From assembly GCF_005222815.1 (NCBI RefSeq), contig NZ_STGB01000004.1:124001-188000 (forward strand): a DNA stretch of 64,000 nucleotides, given 5' to 3'. Shown piece by piece: positions 1-9,965 of the stretch. Source of the DNA: Roseomonas sp. AR75 (GTDB taxonomy: Bacteria > Pseudomonadota > Alphaproteobacteria > Acetobacterales > Acetobacteraceae). Under the pieces are notes generated by a model. It searched no databases. It worked only from the letters and a program-made list of their open reading frames with translations, and was not told the origin of the DNA. The position numbers and the translations under genes were made by a program. Within the stretch, counting starts at the first letter, position 1, and the number at the start of each line of letters is the position of its first letter.

Positions 1-1
1 G

Positions 2-415
2 ATCCTCGGCTGCATTGCCGGCTTCGCGATCAGCCTGGCGGGCGGGCTGCCGCCGGGGTTGCAGCCGGCGGTGCGCAACCTGGGGAATGCTTCGATCGCG
101 CTCGGCCTGCTCTGCGTCGGCGCGGCGCTGACGCTGCAGGGGCTGGGCGACCGGCCGGCGACGCAGGCAGCGACCGCGGCGCTGAAGCTGCTGGTCATGC
201 CGCTGATGACCTGGGCGCTCTGCGCGGCGCTCGGGCTCGGCCCGCTGGCGACGGCCATCGCGGTGCTGTTCATGGCGCTGCCGACGGCGGCGACGAGCTA
301 TGTGATGGCGCGCGCCATGGGCGGCGATGCGAAGCTGATGGCGGCGATCACCACCAGCGAGCACCTGGCGAGCATGCTGACCCTGCCGGTCTGGGTCTGG
401 CTGCTGGCGCGCTGA
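2..415 (+). CDS. AEC-family transporter, C-terminal fragment
   Basis: This is the 3' part of a membrane transporter whose start lies before the window; the frame is open from base 2. The visible 137 residues are hydrophobic, with about four membrane segments rich in Leu, Ala and Gly. The pattern resembles the last helices of auxin-efflux-carrier (AEC) permeases, including a Pro-Thr-Ala-Ala-Thr-Ser turn between helices and an Asn-Leu-Gly-Asn-Ala-Ser segment. AEC members export small organic acids or auxin-like compounds across the inner membrane, but the substrate cannot be read here. Family assignment is by recognition of the C-terminal pattern only. Confidence 0.7.
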   Translation: MLGCIAGFAISLAGGLPPGLQPAVRNLGNASIALGLLCVGAALTLQGLGDRPATQAATAALKLLVMPLMTWALCAALGLGPLATAIAVLFMALPTAATSYVMARAMGGDAKLMAAITTSEHLASMLTLPVWVWLLAR

Positions 416-437
416 GGCGAAGCCCCCGCGCCCCGGA

Positions 438-860
438 TCAGCGCTCGATTTCCTCGATGGAAAGCCCGAAGGCGGCGACGCCCTCGGCCAGCAGGTCGCC
501 GAGATTGTCCATCGCCAGCAGGTAGTCGGCGGCGTCCTTGCCCTCGTTGCGCTCCGCCGCCAGGGCGCGCGCCTCCTCCCACTCCTCGCGGCCATAGTCG
601 CCGCGGCCGGTCCAGGCGAGCGCGATCAGGCTGGCCTGCTCGTCCTCGTTCAGCTCGGCGATGAAGGCGTGCAGGCTTTCCTCGGTGAGGTCGTCGGGGT
701 CCTCGGCCAGCAGCGCGGCCTCGCTGTCGCCATCCTCGCCGTCGTCGAGGTCGCCCGCCTCCTCCTTGCCCTGCAGCGCGCGGGCGTGGTCCACGATGGT
801 GGCCACGGCCTCCAGGCTGATGCCGAGATCGACATCGTCATCATCCGGCGTGCCCGACAT
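438..860 (-). CDS. DUF3775-like acidic protein
   Basis: A 140-residue, strongly acidic soluble protein with no signal peptide or membrane segment. The central ALAWTGRGDY segment followed by a Trp-Glu-Glu-Ala stretch matches the DUF3775 pattern found in many alphaproteobacteria. Function is unknown. I chose the ATG at 860 rather than an in-frame codon nine residues upstream, because an AAGGAGGGGGG ribosome site sits just before it. It converges on the AEC transporter fragment and stands alone. A run of four Asp near the N terminus and a DLDDGEDGDSE stretch make the first half probably disordered. Confidence 0.75.
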   Translation of the reverse strand: MSGTPDDDDVDLGISLEAVATIVDHARALQGKEEAGDLDDGEDGDSEAALLAEDPDDLTEESLHAFIAELNEDEQASLIALAWTGRGDYGREEWEEARALAAERNEGKDAADYLLAMDNLGDLLAEGVAAFGLSIEEIER

Positions 861-932
861 GGCACCCCCCTCCTTGTCTGGCGACATTAGACCTGGGAAC
901 GGCGAACGGTTCCATCGCCGCGCAACCGCGGC

Positions 933-1760
933 TCAGCCATTCGCCCAGTCCGGCGCGAAATCCGGGTTCACGAAGCGACGGTCCTTGGGCAGGGTTCCAA
1001 TCGCGGCAAGGTCATCCGCGTCCAGCCGCAGCGACGCGGCGCCCAGGTTCTCCTTCTGCCGCGCCGGTGAGGCGGCCTTCGGCACCATCGCCACGCCGTC
1101 CTGCGCCAGCAGCCAGCCCAGCGCGACCTGCGCCGGCGTCGCGCCGTGCTTCGTCGCGATGCGCGCCAGCACCGGCTGGTCGAGCCCGCTGCCCTTCGCC
1201 AGCGGCGAATAGGCGGTCAGGCCCATCCCCGCCGCACGACAGATGCCGAGCAGCTTCGACTGGTCGAGCATGACGTGGAACTCGACCTGCAGGCTGGCGA
1301 GGTTCACGCCTTCGGCGATCGCGCGCTGCAGCAGCTTCGGCGGGAAGTTCGACACGCCGATGGACTTCGCCTGCCCTTCCGCGCGGATCGCGGCGATGCC
1401 CTTGAGCGCATCCGCCAGGTCGAGCTGCGGGCTCGGCCAGTGGATCAGCAGCAGGTCCACATAGGGCGTCGCGAGGCGCTTGAGACTGTCGGCGAAGGCG
1501 CGGCGGATCGCATCGCCATTCGGCTTGTCCCACCAGATCTTCGTCGTCAGGAAGATGTCGCCGCGCGGCAGGCCGCTGGCGGCGATGCCGGCGCCCACCG
1601 CATCCTCGTTGCCGTAGCGCTCGGCCGTGTCGATGTGGCGATAGCCGAGGCCGATCGCGGATTCCACCGCGCGCGTGCACTCCGCGCCCGTCATCGGCCA
1701 GGTGCCGAGGCCGATGCGCGGCATGCGCATGCCGTTGGCTTCGAGAATGGGAACGGTCAT
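933..1760 (-). CDS. Aldo/keto reductase
   Basis: A 275-residue NADPH-dependent carbonyl reductase of the aldo/keto reductase superfamily, cytosolic, of the 2,5-diketo-gluconate reductase type by length and layout. The catalytic tetrad is visible: Asp44 and Tyr49 in IDTAERYGNE, Lys74 in LTTKIWW and His107 in LLIHWP. The C-terminal half keeps the LAIGTLP and RFVNPDFAP segments typical of this group. The ATG at 1760 overlaps the stop codon of the WD40 gene by 4 bp, so the two are probably co-transcribed and translationally coupled. The physiological substrate is not shown by the sequence. Confidence 0.88.
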   Translation of the reverse strand: MTVPILEANGMRMPRIGLGTWPMTGAECTRAVESAIGLGYRHIDTAERYGNEDAVGAGIAASGLPRGDIFLTTKIWWDKPNGDAIRRAFADSLKRLATPYVDLLLIHWPSPQLDLADALKGIAAIRAEGQAKSIGVSNFPPKLLQRAIAEGVNLASLQVEFHVMLDQSKLLGICRAAGMGLTAYSPLAKGSGLDQPVLARIATKHGATPAQVALGWLLAQDGVAMVPKAASPARQKENLGAASLRLDADDLAAIGTLPKDRRFVNPDFAPDWANG

Positions 1761-2779
1761 GGGCGCCTCGCGAGATCGATGATGCCGGCGCGGCCGGCTT
1801 CGGTGCCGAAGGCCAGCAGCGCGCCATTCGGGCTCCAGGACAGGGCAGAGACCGGGCTGCCGGAGGGTGGGGCGACCGGCACCACCTTGCCGCTGCCGAT
1901 CTCCGCGATCAGCACGAGGCCATCGCCGAAGCCGGCGGCGACCACCTCGTGTTGCGGATGGCAGGCGACAGCGGTGCAGAACACTGCGTCGCCGCCGGCG
2001 AGTTCCGTCGGCGCCTTGCCCATCGGGCCGCCGCCGAAGAAGGGCCAGAGCACGATGCTCTCCGCGCCGCTCGTCGCCAGCCAGCGGCCGCGGGCGGTGA
2101 AGGAGAGGCTGCGGGTCTTCCCGGGATAGCCGGACATGCGCATGTGCTGCCCGTCCGTCAGACGCCAGCCATGCAGCGAGGGTTCCTGCATCGCGGTGAC
2201 CACATGCGTGCCGTCGGGCGAGAAGGCGATGGCGTGGTGGCTGCCCTTCCATTCCAGGCTGCGCGGCTTGTCTTCCTTGGCGCCGACGAACCACAGCGAG
2301 GCGCCGTTGTAGTGGCTGGCGGCGATACGCTTGCCCTTCGTGTCGAAGGCGATGCCGCCGACGCTGGACGGATGCGCGAGCGTCTTCAGCGGGCCGCCGG
2401 GGCCGAGCAGGTGCAGCGCCTTGCCCACCGCCGCGGCGCGCAGGCCGGACTCATGCGCGGCGACATGGTCCACCCACTTGCCCTTGTAATCGGCGAGCGT
2501 CGTGGTCGCGCCATCGGGCGCGGTGCGCATCAGCTTGCCGTCGTCGCCGCCGGTCAGCCAGCCCTCCTGCATGTCGGCGGATGCCGAGAGGATGGCGCCG
2601 TCATGCGCGGTGACGGGCTTCCAGTCGCCGGTGGTGCCGGCAAGGTGCAGCGTGCCGTCGGCCAGCGCGAAGGCGAGCGCGTTGCGCGCATCGAAGACGG
2701 CGCCGACCACCCAGGCGCCGAGCTCCTCGGCGCGGCCGCGCGTGGCGAGAAGGAAATCGGATTCGGCGACGTCAGCCAT
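1757..2779 (-). CDS. WD40 repeat protein
   Basis: A 340-residue protein without signal peptide that reads as a run of WD40 beta-propeller blades. Recurrent segments such as IAFSPDGTHVV, LSFTARGRWLATSG and LSWSPNGALLAFG give about six to seven blades, enough for one propeller. WD40 propellers are protein-interaction platforms; no catalytic domain is attached. It is the first gene of a two-gene unit with the aldo/keto reductase. A GTG one codon upstream is an alternative start. Partner and function are unknown. Confidence 0.8.
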   Translation of the reverse strand: MADVAESDFLLATRGRAEELGAWVVGAVFDARNALAFALADGTLHLAGTTGDWKPVTAHDGAILSASADMQEGWLTGGDDGKLMRTAPDGATTTLADYKGKWVDHVAAHESGLRAAAVGKALHLLGPGGPLKTLAHPSSVGGIAFDTKGKRIAASHYNGASLWFVGAKEDKPRSLEWKGSHHAIAFSPDGTHVVTAMQEPSLHGWRLTDGQHMRMSGYPGKTRSLSFTARGRWLATSGAESIVLWPFFGGGPMGKAPTELAGGDAVFCTAVACHPQHEVVAAGFGDGLVLIAEIGSGKVVPVAPPSGSPVSALSWSPNGALLAFGTEAGRAGIIDLARRP

Positions 2780-2814
2780 CACGACATGGTCCGCAAAGAG
2801 GAAGCACCTTCACC

Positions 2815-2855
2815 TGCTCCCTCCCGCGAAGCGGGGGAGGGCCGGGGTGGGGGCA
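2815..2855. repeat. Dispersed GC-rich palindrome, copy 1
   Basis: A short palindrome of the form CCCTCCCGC / GCGGGGGAGG followed by GCCGGGGTGGGGG. It lies between the CobW-type gene (downstream end) and the WD40 gene (upstream end). Related copies occur at 13795-13835, 53846-53888 and 54832-54917. It may act as a transcription terminator or simply be a REP-like repeat. Confidence 0.75.
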
Positions 2856-2873
2856 TTCGACCTGGCCGGGACA

Positions 2874-3854
2874 TCACCCCTCCACCTGGCACGCCTCGAA
2901 CCCCCTGCGCAGTTGCGGCCGGTTCAGGTCGCGGCCGATGAAGACGATCTTGGACTTGCGCGGATCGCCTTCCTTGACCTCGCCGATGTAGTCGCCATCG
3001 GCGATCATGTGCACGGCCTGGAAGGCGAAGCGGCGGCTGTCGCCGGCATAGTACAAGATGCCCTTGGTGCGCAGCAGGTCCTGGCCCTTGGTCTGGAGAA
3101 GCTGCGAGATCCAGGCGTTGAACTTCTCCGCGTCGATCGGCTTCGCCACCTCGAAGCTGACGCTGTTCACCTCGCTGTCATGCTCGTGGTGGTCCTCGCC
3201 GGAGAGGAAGTCCGGCTCCTTCTCCAGGATGCGGGCGAGGTTGAAGGCGTCGCGGCCGATCACGCTGTCCAGCGGCACGTCGGACTTCGTCGCGCGGCGG
3301 ATCTCGGCATAGGGGTTGATCTGCTTGATCAGCCGCTCGACCTCGGCGGCCTCGTCCGCGCTGACAAGGTCCATCTTGTTCAGCACGATGATGTCCGCGA
3401 AGGCGATCTGCTCCTGCGCCTCGCTGCTGTCCTTCAGCCGCGCGGGCAGGTGCTTGGCATCCACCACCGTGACGATCGCGTCGAGCTTCGTCGCGCGCTT
3501 CACGTCCTCGTCGACGAAGAAGGTCTGCGCGACGGGCGCGGGATCGGCGAGGCCCGTGGTCTCCACGATGATGCCGTCGAAGCGGCCCTTGCGCTTCATC
3601 AGGCCGGAGATGATGCGGATCAGGTCGCCGCGCACGGTGCAGCAGATGCAGCCGTTGTTCATCTCGAAGACTTCCTCGTCGGCGTCCACGACGAGGTCGT
3701 TGTCCACGCCGAGCTCGCCGAACTCGTTGATCACCACGGCGAATTTGCGCCCGTGGTTCTCGCTGAGGATGCGGTTGAGCAGCGTGGTCTTGCCGGCGCC
3801 GAGATAGCCGGTGAGGACGGTCACGGGGATCTGCGCGTCCTGGGTCTGCGACAT
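2874..3854 (-). CDS. CobW/COG0523-family GTP-binding metallochaperone
   Basis: A 326-residue G3E-family GTPase. The Walker A motif GYLGAGKTT is at residues 16-24, the metal-binding CxCC motif (NNGCICC) has Cys69, Cys71 and Cys72, and a VLNKMDL guanine-specificity motif follows. A His/Glu-rich linker (HHEHDSE) lies between the GTPase and the C-terminal CobW_C domain. Family members deliver metal, often zinc, to target proteins using GTP hydrolysis. I see no zinc-responsive (Zur) site upstream, so the metal is not certain. The start follows from the ATG at 3854, the first before the Walker motif; longer upstream reading is not supported by composition. Confidence 0.88.
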   Translation of the reverse strand: MSQTQDAQIPVTVLTGYLGAGKTTLLNRILSENHGRKFAVVINEFGELGVDNDLVVDADEEVFEMNNGCICCTVRGDLIRIISGLMKRKGRFDGIIVETTGLADPAPVAQTFFVDEDVKRATKLDAIVTVVDAKHLPARLKDSSEAQEQIAFADIIVLNKMDLVSADEAAEVERLIKQINPYAEIRRATKSDVPLDSVIGRDAFNLARILEKEPDFLSGEDHHEHDSEVNSVSFEVAKPIDAEKFNAWISQLLQTKGQDLLRTKGILYYAGDSRRFAFQAVHMIADGDYIGEVKEGDPRKSKIVFIGRDLNRPQLRRGFEACQVEG

Positions 3855-4036
3855 GGCGAGGGGTTCCGCGGAAGCTTCAGGAAGCCGCTTATATGGGAGC
3901 GCGCCGACGGGTCCAGCCGTGCGCCGCCGGGCGGGGTGCCATGCAGGCGCGCGCCGGGCCGCCCGTTGCGATCGTGGAAGGGCCGCATGGGCTTCGCCGC
4001 CGGGACTATGCTGGCCCCGCAACGGGGGGTGGCGGG

Positions 4037-4609
4037 ATGAAGTATGTCGGCATGCAGGAAGTGGTGTTCGACCAGCAGAACATCGCCTTTCCCGGCCTCG
4101 GGAACTGCCACGGCATCGTCTATGTCAATGCCAACGGGCTGTTCGCCTATCACCTCTCGGGCGATCCGCGGCCGGTGCGCACGGCGGCCTTCGGTCAGTT
4201 CGTCGCGAACCACGTCAATGGCGGCGGGCCGGGACTTGGCCTGATCGGCTTCTGCCCGACGAACCGCTTCGGCAGTGACGCCGGCCAGCGCGGGGAGCTG
4301 CAGCCCTTCGCGGCCGCGCTGAACTACAACGGCCCGATCCGCGGCTTCCGCTGGAACATCGCCGCCCTCGGCTGGGGGAATATGGGGACGACCTACGTGG
4401 ATGTTTACTTCAACCAGGGCGCCATCGTCTGCAGCTACGAGCGGTTCGAGGACGTCAAGGAGCCGCTTGCCCCCAATCCGGAGCCGGCAAACCACCAGTC
4501 GGTGCTGCTTGGCCCCATGGCCGTCGCGGCGCCGATCGCGCTCGCGCAGGTCACGCCCTTTGCCCTGCGGACCGGCGTGCCGAGCTTCGTCAATCCGAGG
4601 ACGCTGTAG
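4037..4609 (+). CDS. Hypothetical protein, Gly/Asn/Phe-rich
   Basis: A 190-residue protein that I do not recognise. It has no clear signal peptide or membrane helix. It is rich in Gly, Asn and aromatic residues, with segments such as [23 protein letters not shown] and [13 protein letters not shown] that suggest a beta-rich fold. Two Cys are close to the middle. The ATG at 4037 follows a GGGGGGTGGCGGG purine run that can serve as ribosome site. It is transcribed away from the CobW-type gene. The next gene, at 4708, may belong to the same unit, but about 100 bp separate them. Confidence 0.6.
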   Translation: MKYVGMQEVVFDQQNIAFPGLGNCHGIVYVNANGLFAYHLSGDPRPVRTAAFGQFVANHVNGGGPGLGLIGFCPTNRFGSDAGQRGELQPFAAALNYNGPIRGFRWNIAALGWGNMGTTYVDVYFNQGAIVCSYERFEDVKEPLAPNPEPANHQSVLLGPMAVAAPIALAQVTPFALRTGVPSFVNPRTL

Positions 4610-4707
4610 CCGCCACCGTTGCAGTGTCAGGCGCGCCTGCCTACAAAAGATTGCAATAATCTCGACCGGTCTCTTTTTTGCTCTGCTATTGTCCGTTGCA
4701 TCAACCG

Positions 4708-4986
4708 ATGGGCGAACCCCCCGCCATGGACGGACATTGGCCCCCCCTTGTCGTGGTCGCGAATGACTGGGACGGACCGTCGAGCCTGCCCGCCGCGCGC
4801 CGACGGCGCTTCGCGGTCGAGCTCGACCGGAACGGCCTGTTCCTCAGCCTCGGCCGCACGGATTTCTATCTGTGCATGGAGCCCGGCTCGGCCTGGTCGG
4901 CGCATCGCGCCGCCGGCGAGCTGGAGGTGCAGGCCTGGCGGCTGCACCTGATCATCGGCCGCGCCCCCAAGGTCCAGGCGGCATAG
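4708..4986 (+). CDS. Small hypothetical protein
   Basis: A 92-residue protein of unknown function. Its core reads as alternating strands (FAVELDRNGLFLSLG, FYLCMEPG, LEVQAWRLHLIIG), so a small beta-rich domain is likely. There is no signal peptide. ATG codons at 4708 and 4726 and a TTG at 4678 are all possible starts. The upstream 100 bp are less GC-rich than the surroundings and include a GATTGCAATAATC near-palindrome, a plausible promoter region. Nothing in the neighbours indicates a role. Confidence 0.5.
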   Translation: MGEPPAMDGHWPPLVVVANDWDGPSSLPAARRRRFAVELDRNGLFLSLGRTDFYLCMEPGSAWSAHRAAGELEVQAWRLHLIIGRAPKVQAA

Positions 4987-5000
4987 GCCGGAGGGGTCCG

Positions 5001-5048
5001 GGGACGCTCAGCGTCCCTGGCGGGGTTCCAAGGGGCAGCGCCCCTTGG
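5001..5048. terminator. Two adjacent hairpins between convergent genes
   Basis: Two perfect inverted repeats follow each other. GGGACGC-TCA-GCGTCCC is at 5001-5017. CCAAGGGGC-AGC-GCCCCTTGG is at 5028-5048. They separate the small hypothetical gene (+) from the aminotransferase (-), which end towards each other, and so fit a bidirectional terminator. Confidence 0.65.
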
Positions 5049-5053
5049 GAAGG

Positions 5054-6382
<1,329 letters not shown>

Positions 6383-6503
6383 GCGCGGCTCCGGCGGGCG
6401 GGACGGCTCGCAGGGAACACCCGCACGCCGCGCGGGGCAAGCGGGCAGCGCGCTCGGCGCCCGCCGCATGGACGCGCCCGCCGGGTACGCCTATCCCCGC
6501 GCC

Positions 6504-7151
6504 ATGCGACTTCTCGCCCTCGACGGTTCGCTTGCCCGCGCCTCCGCCGCGTTGTGGGTGGATGGCGCGGTCGTCGCGCGCCGGGCGGTGCCGGGTGACC
6601 GGGTGCAGCCTACCGTCCTGCCGGTCATGGCGCAGGAACTGCTGGCCGAGGCGGGACGGCGGCTGGATGCGGTCGCGGTGGTGGTCGGCCCCGGCAGCTT
6701 CACGGGCCTGCGCAGCGCGACCGCGCTGGCCGAGGGCATCGCGCTCGGCCTCGGCGTGACGGTGATCGGCGTCACCACCGGGGAGGCGCTGGCTGCCGCC
6801 CTGCCACCGGCGCTGTGCGAGGGCCGCGAGGTCTGGGCGGCGGTGGACACGAAGCGCGGCCGCGTCGCGCTGGAGCGGATCGTCGCCGGCATCGCCGCCG
6901 CGCCGCCCACCGTCTTCGCCGAAGCCGACCTGCCACGCCCGGATGGCCCCGTGACCGTCGTCGGCGATGCCGCGCCCGTCGTGGCTGCCCGCCTGCTGGC
7001 GCGCGGCTGCGACGCGGTGCTGAGCGACAGCCGCCTGCCCGACGCCGGCGCCGCTGCCTTGGTCGCCGCGCTCCGATTCGAGCGACAGACGCCGATGCGC
7101 GGCGCGGCGCCGATCTATGCCGAGCCGCCGGCGGTGCGCCGGCCCGGATGA
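6504..7151 (+). CDS. tsaB: tRNA threonylcarbamoyladenosine biosynthesis protein TsaB
   Basis: A 215-residue ASKHA-fold protein. The N-terminal LALDGSLARASAAL strand-turn and the VVVGPGSFTGLR motif near residue 56 identify TsaB. TsaB is the partner of TsaD in the complex that makes the t6A37 modification on ANN-decoding tRNAs in the cytosol. The Asp in LALDGS replaces nothing essential. Its stop overlaps the rimI start (ATGA at 7148-7151), the common tsaB-rimI pair in proteobacteria. The ATG at 6504 is the first that begins at the domain edge. Confidence 0.92.
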   Translation: MRLLALDGSLARASAALWVDGAVVARRAVPGDRVQPTVLPVMAQELLAEAGRRLDAVAVVVGPGSFTGLRSATALAEGIALGLGVTVIGVTTGEALAAALPPALCEGREVWAAVDTKRGRVALERIVAGIAAAPPTVFAEADLPRPDGPVTVVGDAAPVVAARLLARGCDAVLSDSRLPDAGAAALVAALRFERQTPMRGAAPIYAEPPAVRRPG

Positions 7152-7579
7152 TCGCCGCGACGACGGCGGAGGCGCCCGCGCTCGCCGCGCTGCATGCCGA
7201 GGCCTTCCCGCCGGCCGAGCGCTGGGGCGCCGACGCGATCCGGCTGATGCTGGAGATGCCAGGCGCCTTCGGCCTGGTGCTGCCGGGGACGGGGTTCGTG
7301 CTGGCCCGTGTCGCGGCCGACGAGGCGGAGATCCTGACGCTTGCCGTCGTGCCGGCGGCGCGGCGCGCGGGCCATGGCGGCGCGCTGCTGGTTGCGGCGA
7401 TGGCGCAGGCCGCCGCGCGTGGCGCCGCCACGATGTTCCTGGAGGTCTCCGCCGGGAATGACGCGGCGCGCGCGCTCTATGCCGCGGCGGGCTTCGCCGA
7501 GGCCGGGCGGCGCCGGCGCTACTATGCCGATGGCAGCGACGCGCTGGTACTGCGACGCGGCCTCATCCGCCCTTCCTGA
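7148..7579 (+). CDS. rimI: Ribosomal-protein-alanine N-acetyltransferase RimI-like
   Basis: A 143-residue GNAT acetyltransferase. Motif A with acetyl-CoA binding is visible as AVVPAARRAGHGGALL, preceded by the AEILTLAV strand and followed by MFLEVSAGNDAARALYAAAGF, the usual RimI motif B. RimI acetylates the N-terminal Ala of ribosomal protein S18. Identification rests on the motif pattern and on translational coupling to tsaB. The 3' end overlaps the converging tusA-like gene by 17 bp. Confidence 0.88.
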   Translation: MIAATTAEAPALAALHAEAFPPAERWGADAIRLMLEMPGAFGLVLPGTGFVLARVAADEAEILTLAVVPAARRAGHGGALLVAAMAQAAARGAATMFLEVSAGNDAARALYAAAGFAEAGRRRRYYADGSDALVLRRGLIRPS

Positions 7580-7823
7580 TCCACAGCAGCACCGCGCCGC
7601 CATCCGGTTCCGGCGCCTGGCGCAGCACCGCATGGCCCTGTTCCGTCGCGGTGCGCGGCACGTTGCGCAGTGGTTCCTCGCCCTTCAGGCGCACCCGCAG
7701 CACCTGGCCCGGCTGCATACGATCCAGCGCCAGGCGGGTGCGGACGAAGGTCATCGGGCAAGTCTCTGCCGTAATGTCGAGCAACGCATCGTGAGTCTGT
7801 TCTTGGGACTCGCAGATTTCCAT
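7563..7823 (-). CDS. TusA-family sulfurtransferase
   Basis: An 86-residue protein of the TusA/SirA family. The signature is TCPMTFVRTRLAL with the active Cys22 followed by Pro, then MQPGQVLRVRL in the second strand-helix unit. TusA-like proteins carry persulfide sulfur to acceptors for tRNA thiolation, molybdenum cofactor or sulfur oxidation; which one applies here is not evident. The ATG at 7823 was chosen because the family begins shortly before the first strand (ALLDITAETCP). It converges with rimI and overlaps its 3' end by 17 bp. Confidence 0.85.
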   Translation of the reverse strand: MEICESQEQTHDALLDITAETCPMTFVRTRLALDRMQPGQVLRVRLKGEEPLRNVPRTATEQGHAVLRQAPEPDGGAVLLWIRKGG

Positions 7824-7982
7824 GCGATCAACCTCTCGGGGGCACCGTAATGGATATTGCGAAACGGTGGTCTTCACCAGTATATGGGGTCCCGTGCACG
7901 CGGCGCATCACGGGAAGCGACCAGGTGCGATGCGGTCTCCGGCACTTCCGGGCGACCCGGCTGGACGACAGGAAGACGACTC

Positions 7983-8432
7983 ATGTCAGAGACCACGGCA
8001 AACCAGGACCTCCTCGGCCTGACGGCGGAAATCGTCTCGGCCCATGTCTCGAACAACCCGGTTTCGATCTCGGATCTGCCAAGCCTGATCCAGGAGGTCT
8101 ACCGGACCTTGTCCACCATGGGACAGCCCGCCGCTCCGCCGGCGGAAAAGCCGCAGCCCGCGGTGCCGATCAAGAAATCCATCACGCCCGAATACCTGAT
8201 CTGCCTGGAGGACGGGCGGAAGCTGAAGATGCTGAAGCGGCATCTCAAGACCGCCTTCAACATGACCCCGGATCAATACAGGGAGAAGTGGGGCCTCGGC
8301 CCCGACTACCCCATGGTGGCGCCGAACTATACCAAGCACCGCTCCTCGCTGGCCAAGAAGATCGGCCTCGGCACCAAGCCGCGCGGCCGTCCGCCCGGCC
8401 GCGGCCGCGGCGCGGCCCAGCGCGACGCCTGA
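7983..8432 (+). CDS. MucR/Ros family transcriptional regulator
   Basis: A 149-residue DNA-binding regulator. The Ros/MucR zinc-finger-like domain is at residues 65-115: YLICLEDGRKLKMLKRHL then FNMTPDQYREKWGL. The second metal position is Asp (CLED), as in many MucR proteins. The C terminus carries an AT-hook-like GRPPGRGRG tail. MucR proteins regulate exopolysaccharide, motility and cell-cycle genes in alphaproteobacteria. It is monocistronic with a 159-bp upstream gap facing the tusA-like gene; the low-GC TATATGGGG and TGGATATTGCG stretches there may be its promoter. Confidence 0.9.
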   Translation: MSETTANQDLLGLTAEIVSAHVSNNPVSISDLPSLIQEVYRTLSTMGQPAAPPAEKPQPAVPIKKSITPEYLICLEDGRKLKMLKRHLKTAFNMTPDQYREKWGLGPDYPMVAPNYTKHRSSLAKKIGLGTKPRGRPPGRGRGAAQRDA

Positions 8433-8580
8433 GCACCCCGCCGCCGCGCCGGCGGTTGCCGGCGCGGCCTGACGGTCCCGACGCCCCGTCTCCAGGGATT
8501 TGGCGGTGAGGCCCGGGCGGGGCTATGCAGAGGTGTCGCCGGGCGCCAAGGCCCGCCCGCCGGAGAACGCCGCGCCCAGC

Positions 8581-9069
8581 ATGCAGACATCCGCCGCCCC
8601 AACGCCACCCAACGGCAATCGCCCCGATCCTTCGCGGATCGAGCAGCTCTGCGTCGAGCGCGGGCTGAAGATGACCGGCCAGCGCCGGTTGATCGCGCGC
8701 GTGCTGAGCGAGGCCGAGGATCACCCGGACGTCGAGGAACTCTACCGCCGCGCCAGCGCGCTCGACGCGCGCATCTCCGTCGCCACGGTCTACCGCACCG
8801 TCCGCCTGCTGGAGGAGAAGGGCATCGTCGAGCGCCGCGACTTCGGCGGCGGGCGCGCGCGGTTCGACCCGACCGACCGCGGCCATCACCACCATCTGAT
8901 CGACGTGGACAGCGGCAAGGTCATCGAGTTCGAGGACGCCGATTTCGAGCGCGTCGCCCGCGCCATCGCCGAGCGCCTCGGCTTCACCCTGATCGGCCAA
9001 CGGCTCGAGCTGTTCGGCCGCCGTCCGGAGGAAGCGCCGCCCGCCCGCCCCGGCCGCAAGCGCCGGTGA
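8581..9069 (+). CDS. fur: Fur-family metalloregulator
   Basis: A 162-residue ferric-uptake-regulator family protein. The winged helix is at about residues 18-85 (GLKMTGQRRLIARVL, ISVATVYRTVRLLEEKGIV). The dimerisation and metal domain has GHHHHLIDVDSGKVIEFED. It lacks the CxxC structural zinc pairs, as is usual for alphaproteobacterial Fur/Mur proteins, some of which respond to manganese. It is thus a Fur/Mur repressor of metal uptake genes; Irr is less likely because the Irr haem motif is absent. The gene sits just before olsB with a 19-bp gap, so the two may be co-transcribed. Confidence 0.88.
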   Translation: MQTSAAPTPPNGNRPDPSRIEQLCVERGLKMTGQRRLIARVLSEAEDHPDVEELYRRASALDARISVATVYRTVRLLEEKGIVERRDFGGGRARFDPTDRGHHHHLIDVDSGKVIEFEDADFERVARAIAERLGFTLIGQRLELFGRRPEEAPPARPGRKRR

Positions 9070-9088
9070 GCAGGCGAGGATTGCAGCG

Positions 9089-9955
9089 ATGAGCGTGGAC
9101 GGACCCCTGCCGGACGATCCCGCGCCGATCAGCCCGCCCGCGGCAGAGCCGCCCACCGGCCCCTTCGAGGAGTTGCGCGCGGGCAACCTCGGATTGCGGC
9201 TCGCCGAAAGCCCGGCCGAGGTGGACGCCGCGCAGGCGCTGCGCTTCCGCGTCTTCTACGAGGAGATGGGCGCGCGGGCCGATGCCGCCGCCGCGGCCGC
9301 GAGGCGCGATGCCGACGAATACGACGCGGTCGCCGACCACCTGCTGGTGCTGGACCACGACCTCGGCAATGGGGCGGAGGCGGTGGTGGGCACCTATCGC
9401 ATGATCCGCCGCGAGGGCGCGCGGAAGCTCGGGCGCTTCTACTCGGAAAGCGAATACGACGTCTCGGCGCTGGCGGGCTTCCCGGGCGAGGTGCTGGAAC
9501 TCGGCCGGTCCTGCGTCGCGGCGCCCTATCGCACGCGCGGCACGCTGCAGCTGCTGTGGCGCGGCATCGCGGTGTTCGTCTTCCGCCACCGCATCGACCT
9601 GATGTTCGGCTGCGCCTCCCTGCCCGGCACCGACCTGGATGCGCTGGCGCCGCAGCTTTCCTACCTGCATGCGAACCACCTGGCGCCGCCGGCGCTGCGC
9701 GCCCGCGCGCTGCCGGACCGCTATGTGGCGATGGACCGCATGCCGATCGGCCAGGTGGACACGAAGGCCGCGCTGGTGGCGCTGCCGCCGCTGGTGAAGG
9801 GCTATCTCCGCCTGGGCGGCTTCGTCGGCGACGGCGCCGTCATCGACGACCAGTTCAACACCACCGATGTCTGCGTCGTGGTGAAGACCGACCTGATCAC
9901 CGACAAATACATCCGCCACTACGAGCGCACGGCCGGCGGCGCGAAGGAGGAGTAG
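9089..9955 (+). CDS. olsB: L-ornithine N(alpha)-acyltransferase OlsB
   Basis: A 288-residue GNAT-related acyltransferase that transfers a 3-hydroxyacyl group from acyl-carrier protein to ornithine, the first step of ornithine-lipid synthesis at the inner membrane. Diagnostic segments are LRFRVFYEEMGA near residue 50, DHLLVLD, VVGTYRMIRREGA, the LELGRSCVAAPYR motif and FGCASLPGTD. No OlsA O-acyltransferase gene is in the window. A GCGAGGA ribosome site precedes the ATG at 9089. The first 30 residues are Pro- and Ala-rich and probably disordered. Confidence 0.9.
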   Translation: MSVDGPLPDDPAPISPPAAEPPTGPFEELRAGNLGLRLAESPAEVDAAQALRFRVFYEEMGARADAAAAAARRDADEYDAVADHLLVLDHDLGNGAEAVVGTYRMIRREGARKLGRFYSESEYDVSALAGFPGEVLELGRSCVAAPYRTRGTLQLLWRGIAVFVFRHRIDLMFGCASLPGTDLDALAPQLSYLHANHLAPPALRARALPDRYVAMDRMPIGQVDTKAALVALPPLVKGYLRLGGFVGDGAVIDDQFNTTDVCVVVKTDLITDKYIRHYERTAGGAKEE

Positions 9956-9965
9956 GCGCGCGCGG

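Noticed and set aside
1146..2129. Long open frames antisense to the aldo/keto reductase and WD40 genes
   Set aside because: In this GC-rich DNA antisense frames stay open by codon bias. Composition is Arg/Ala/Gly-rich with no domain; the true genes have clear motifs.
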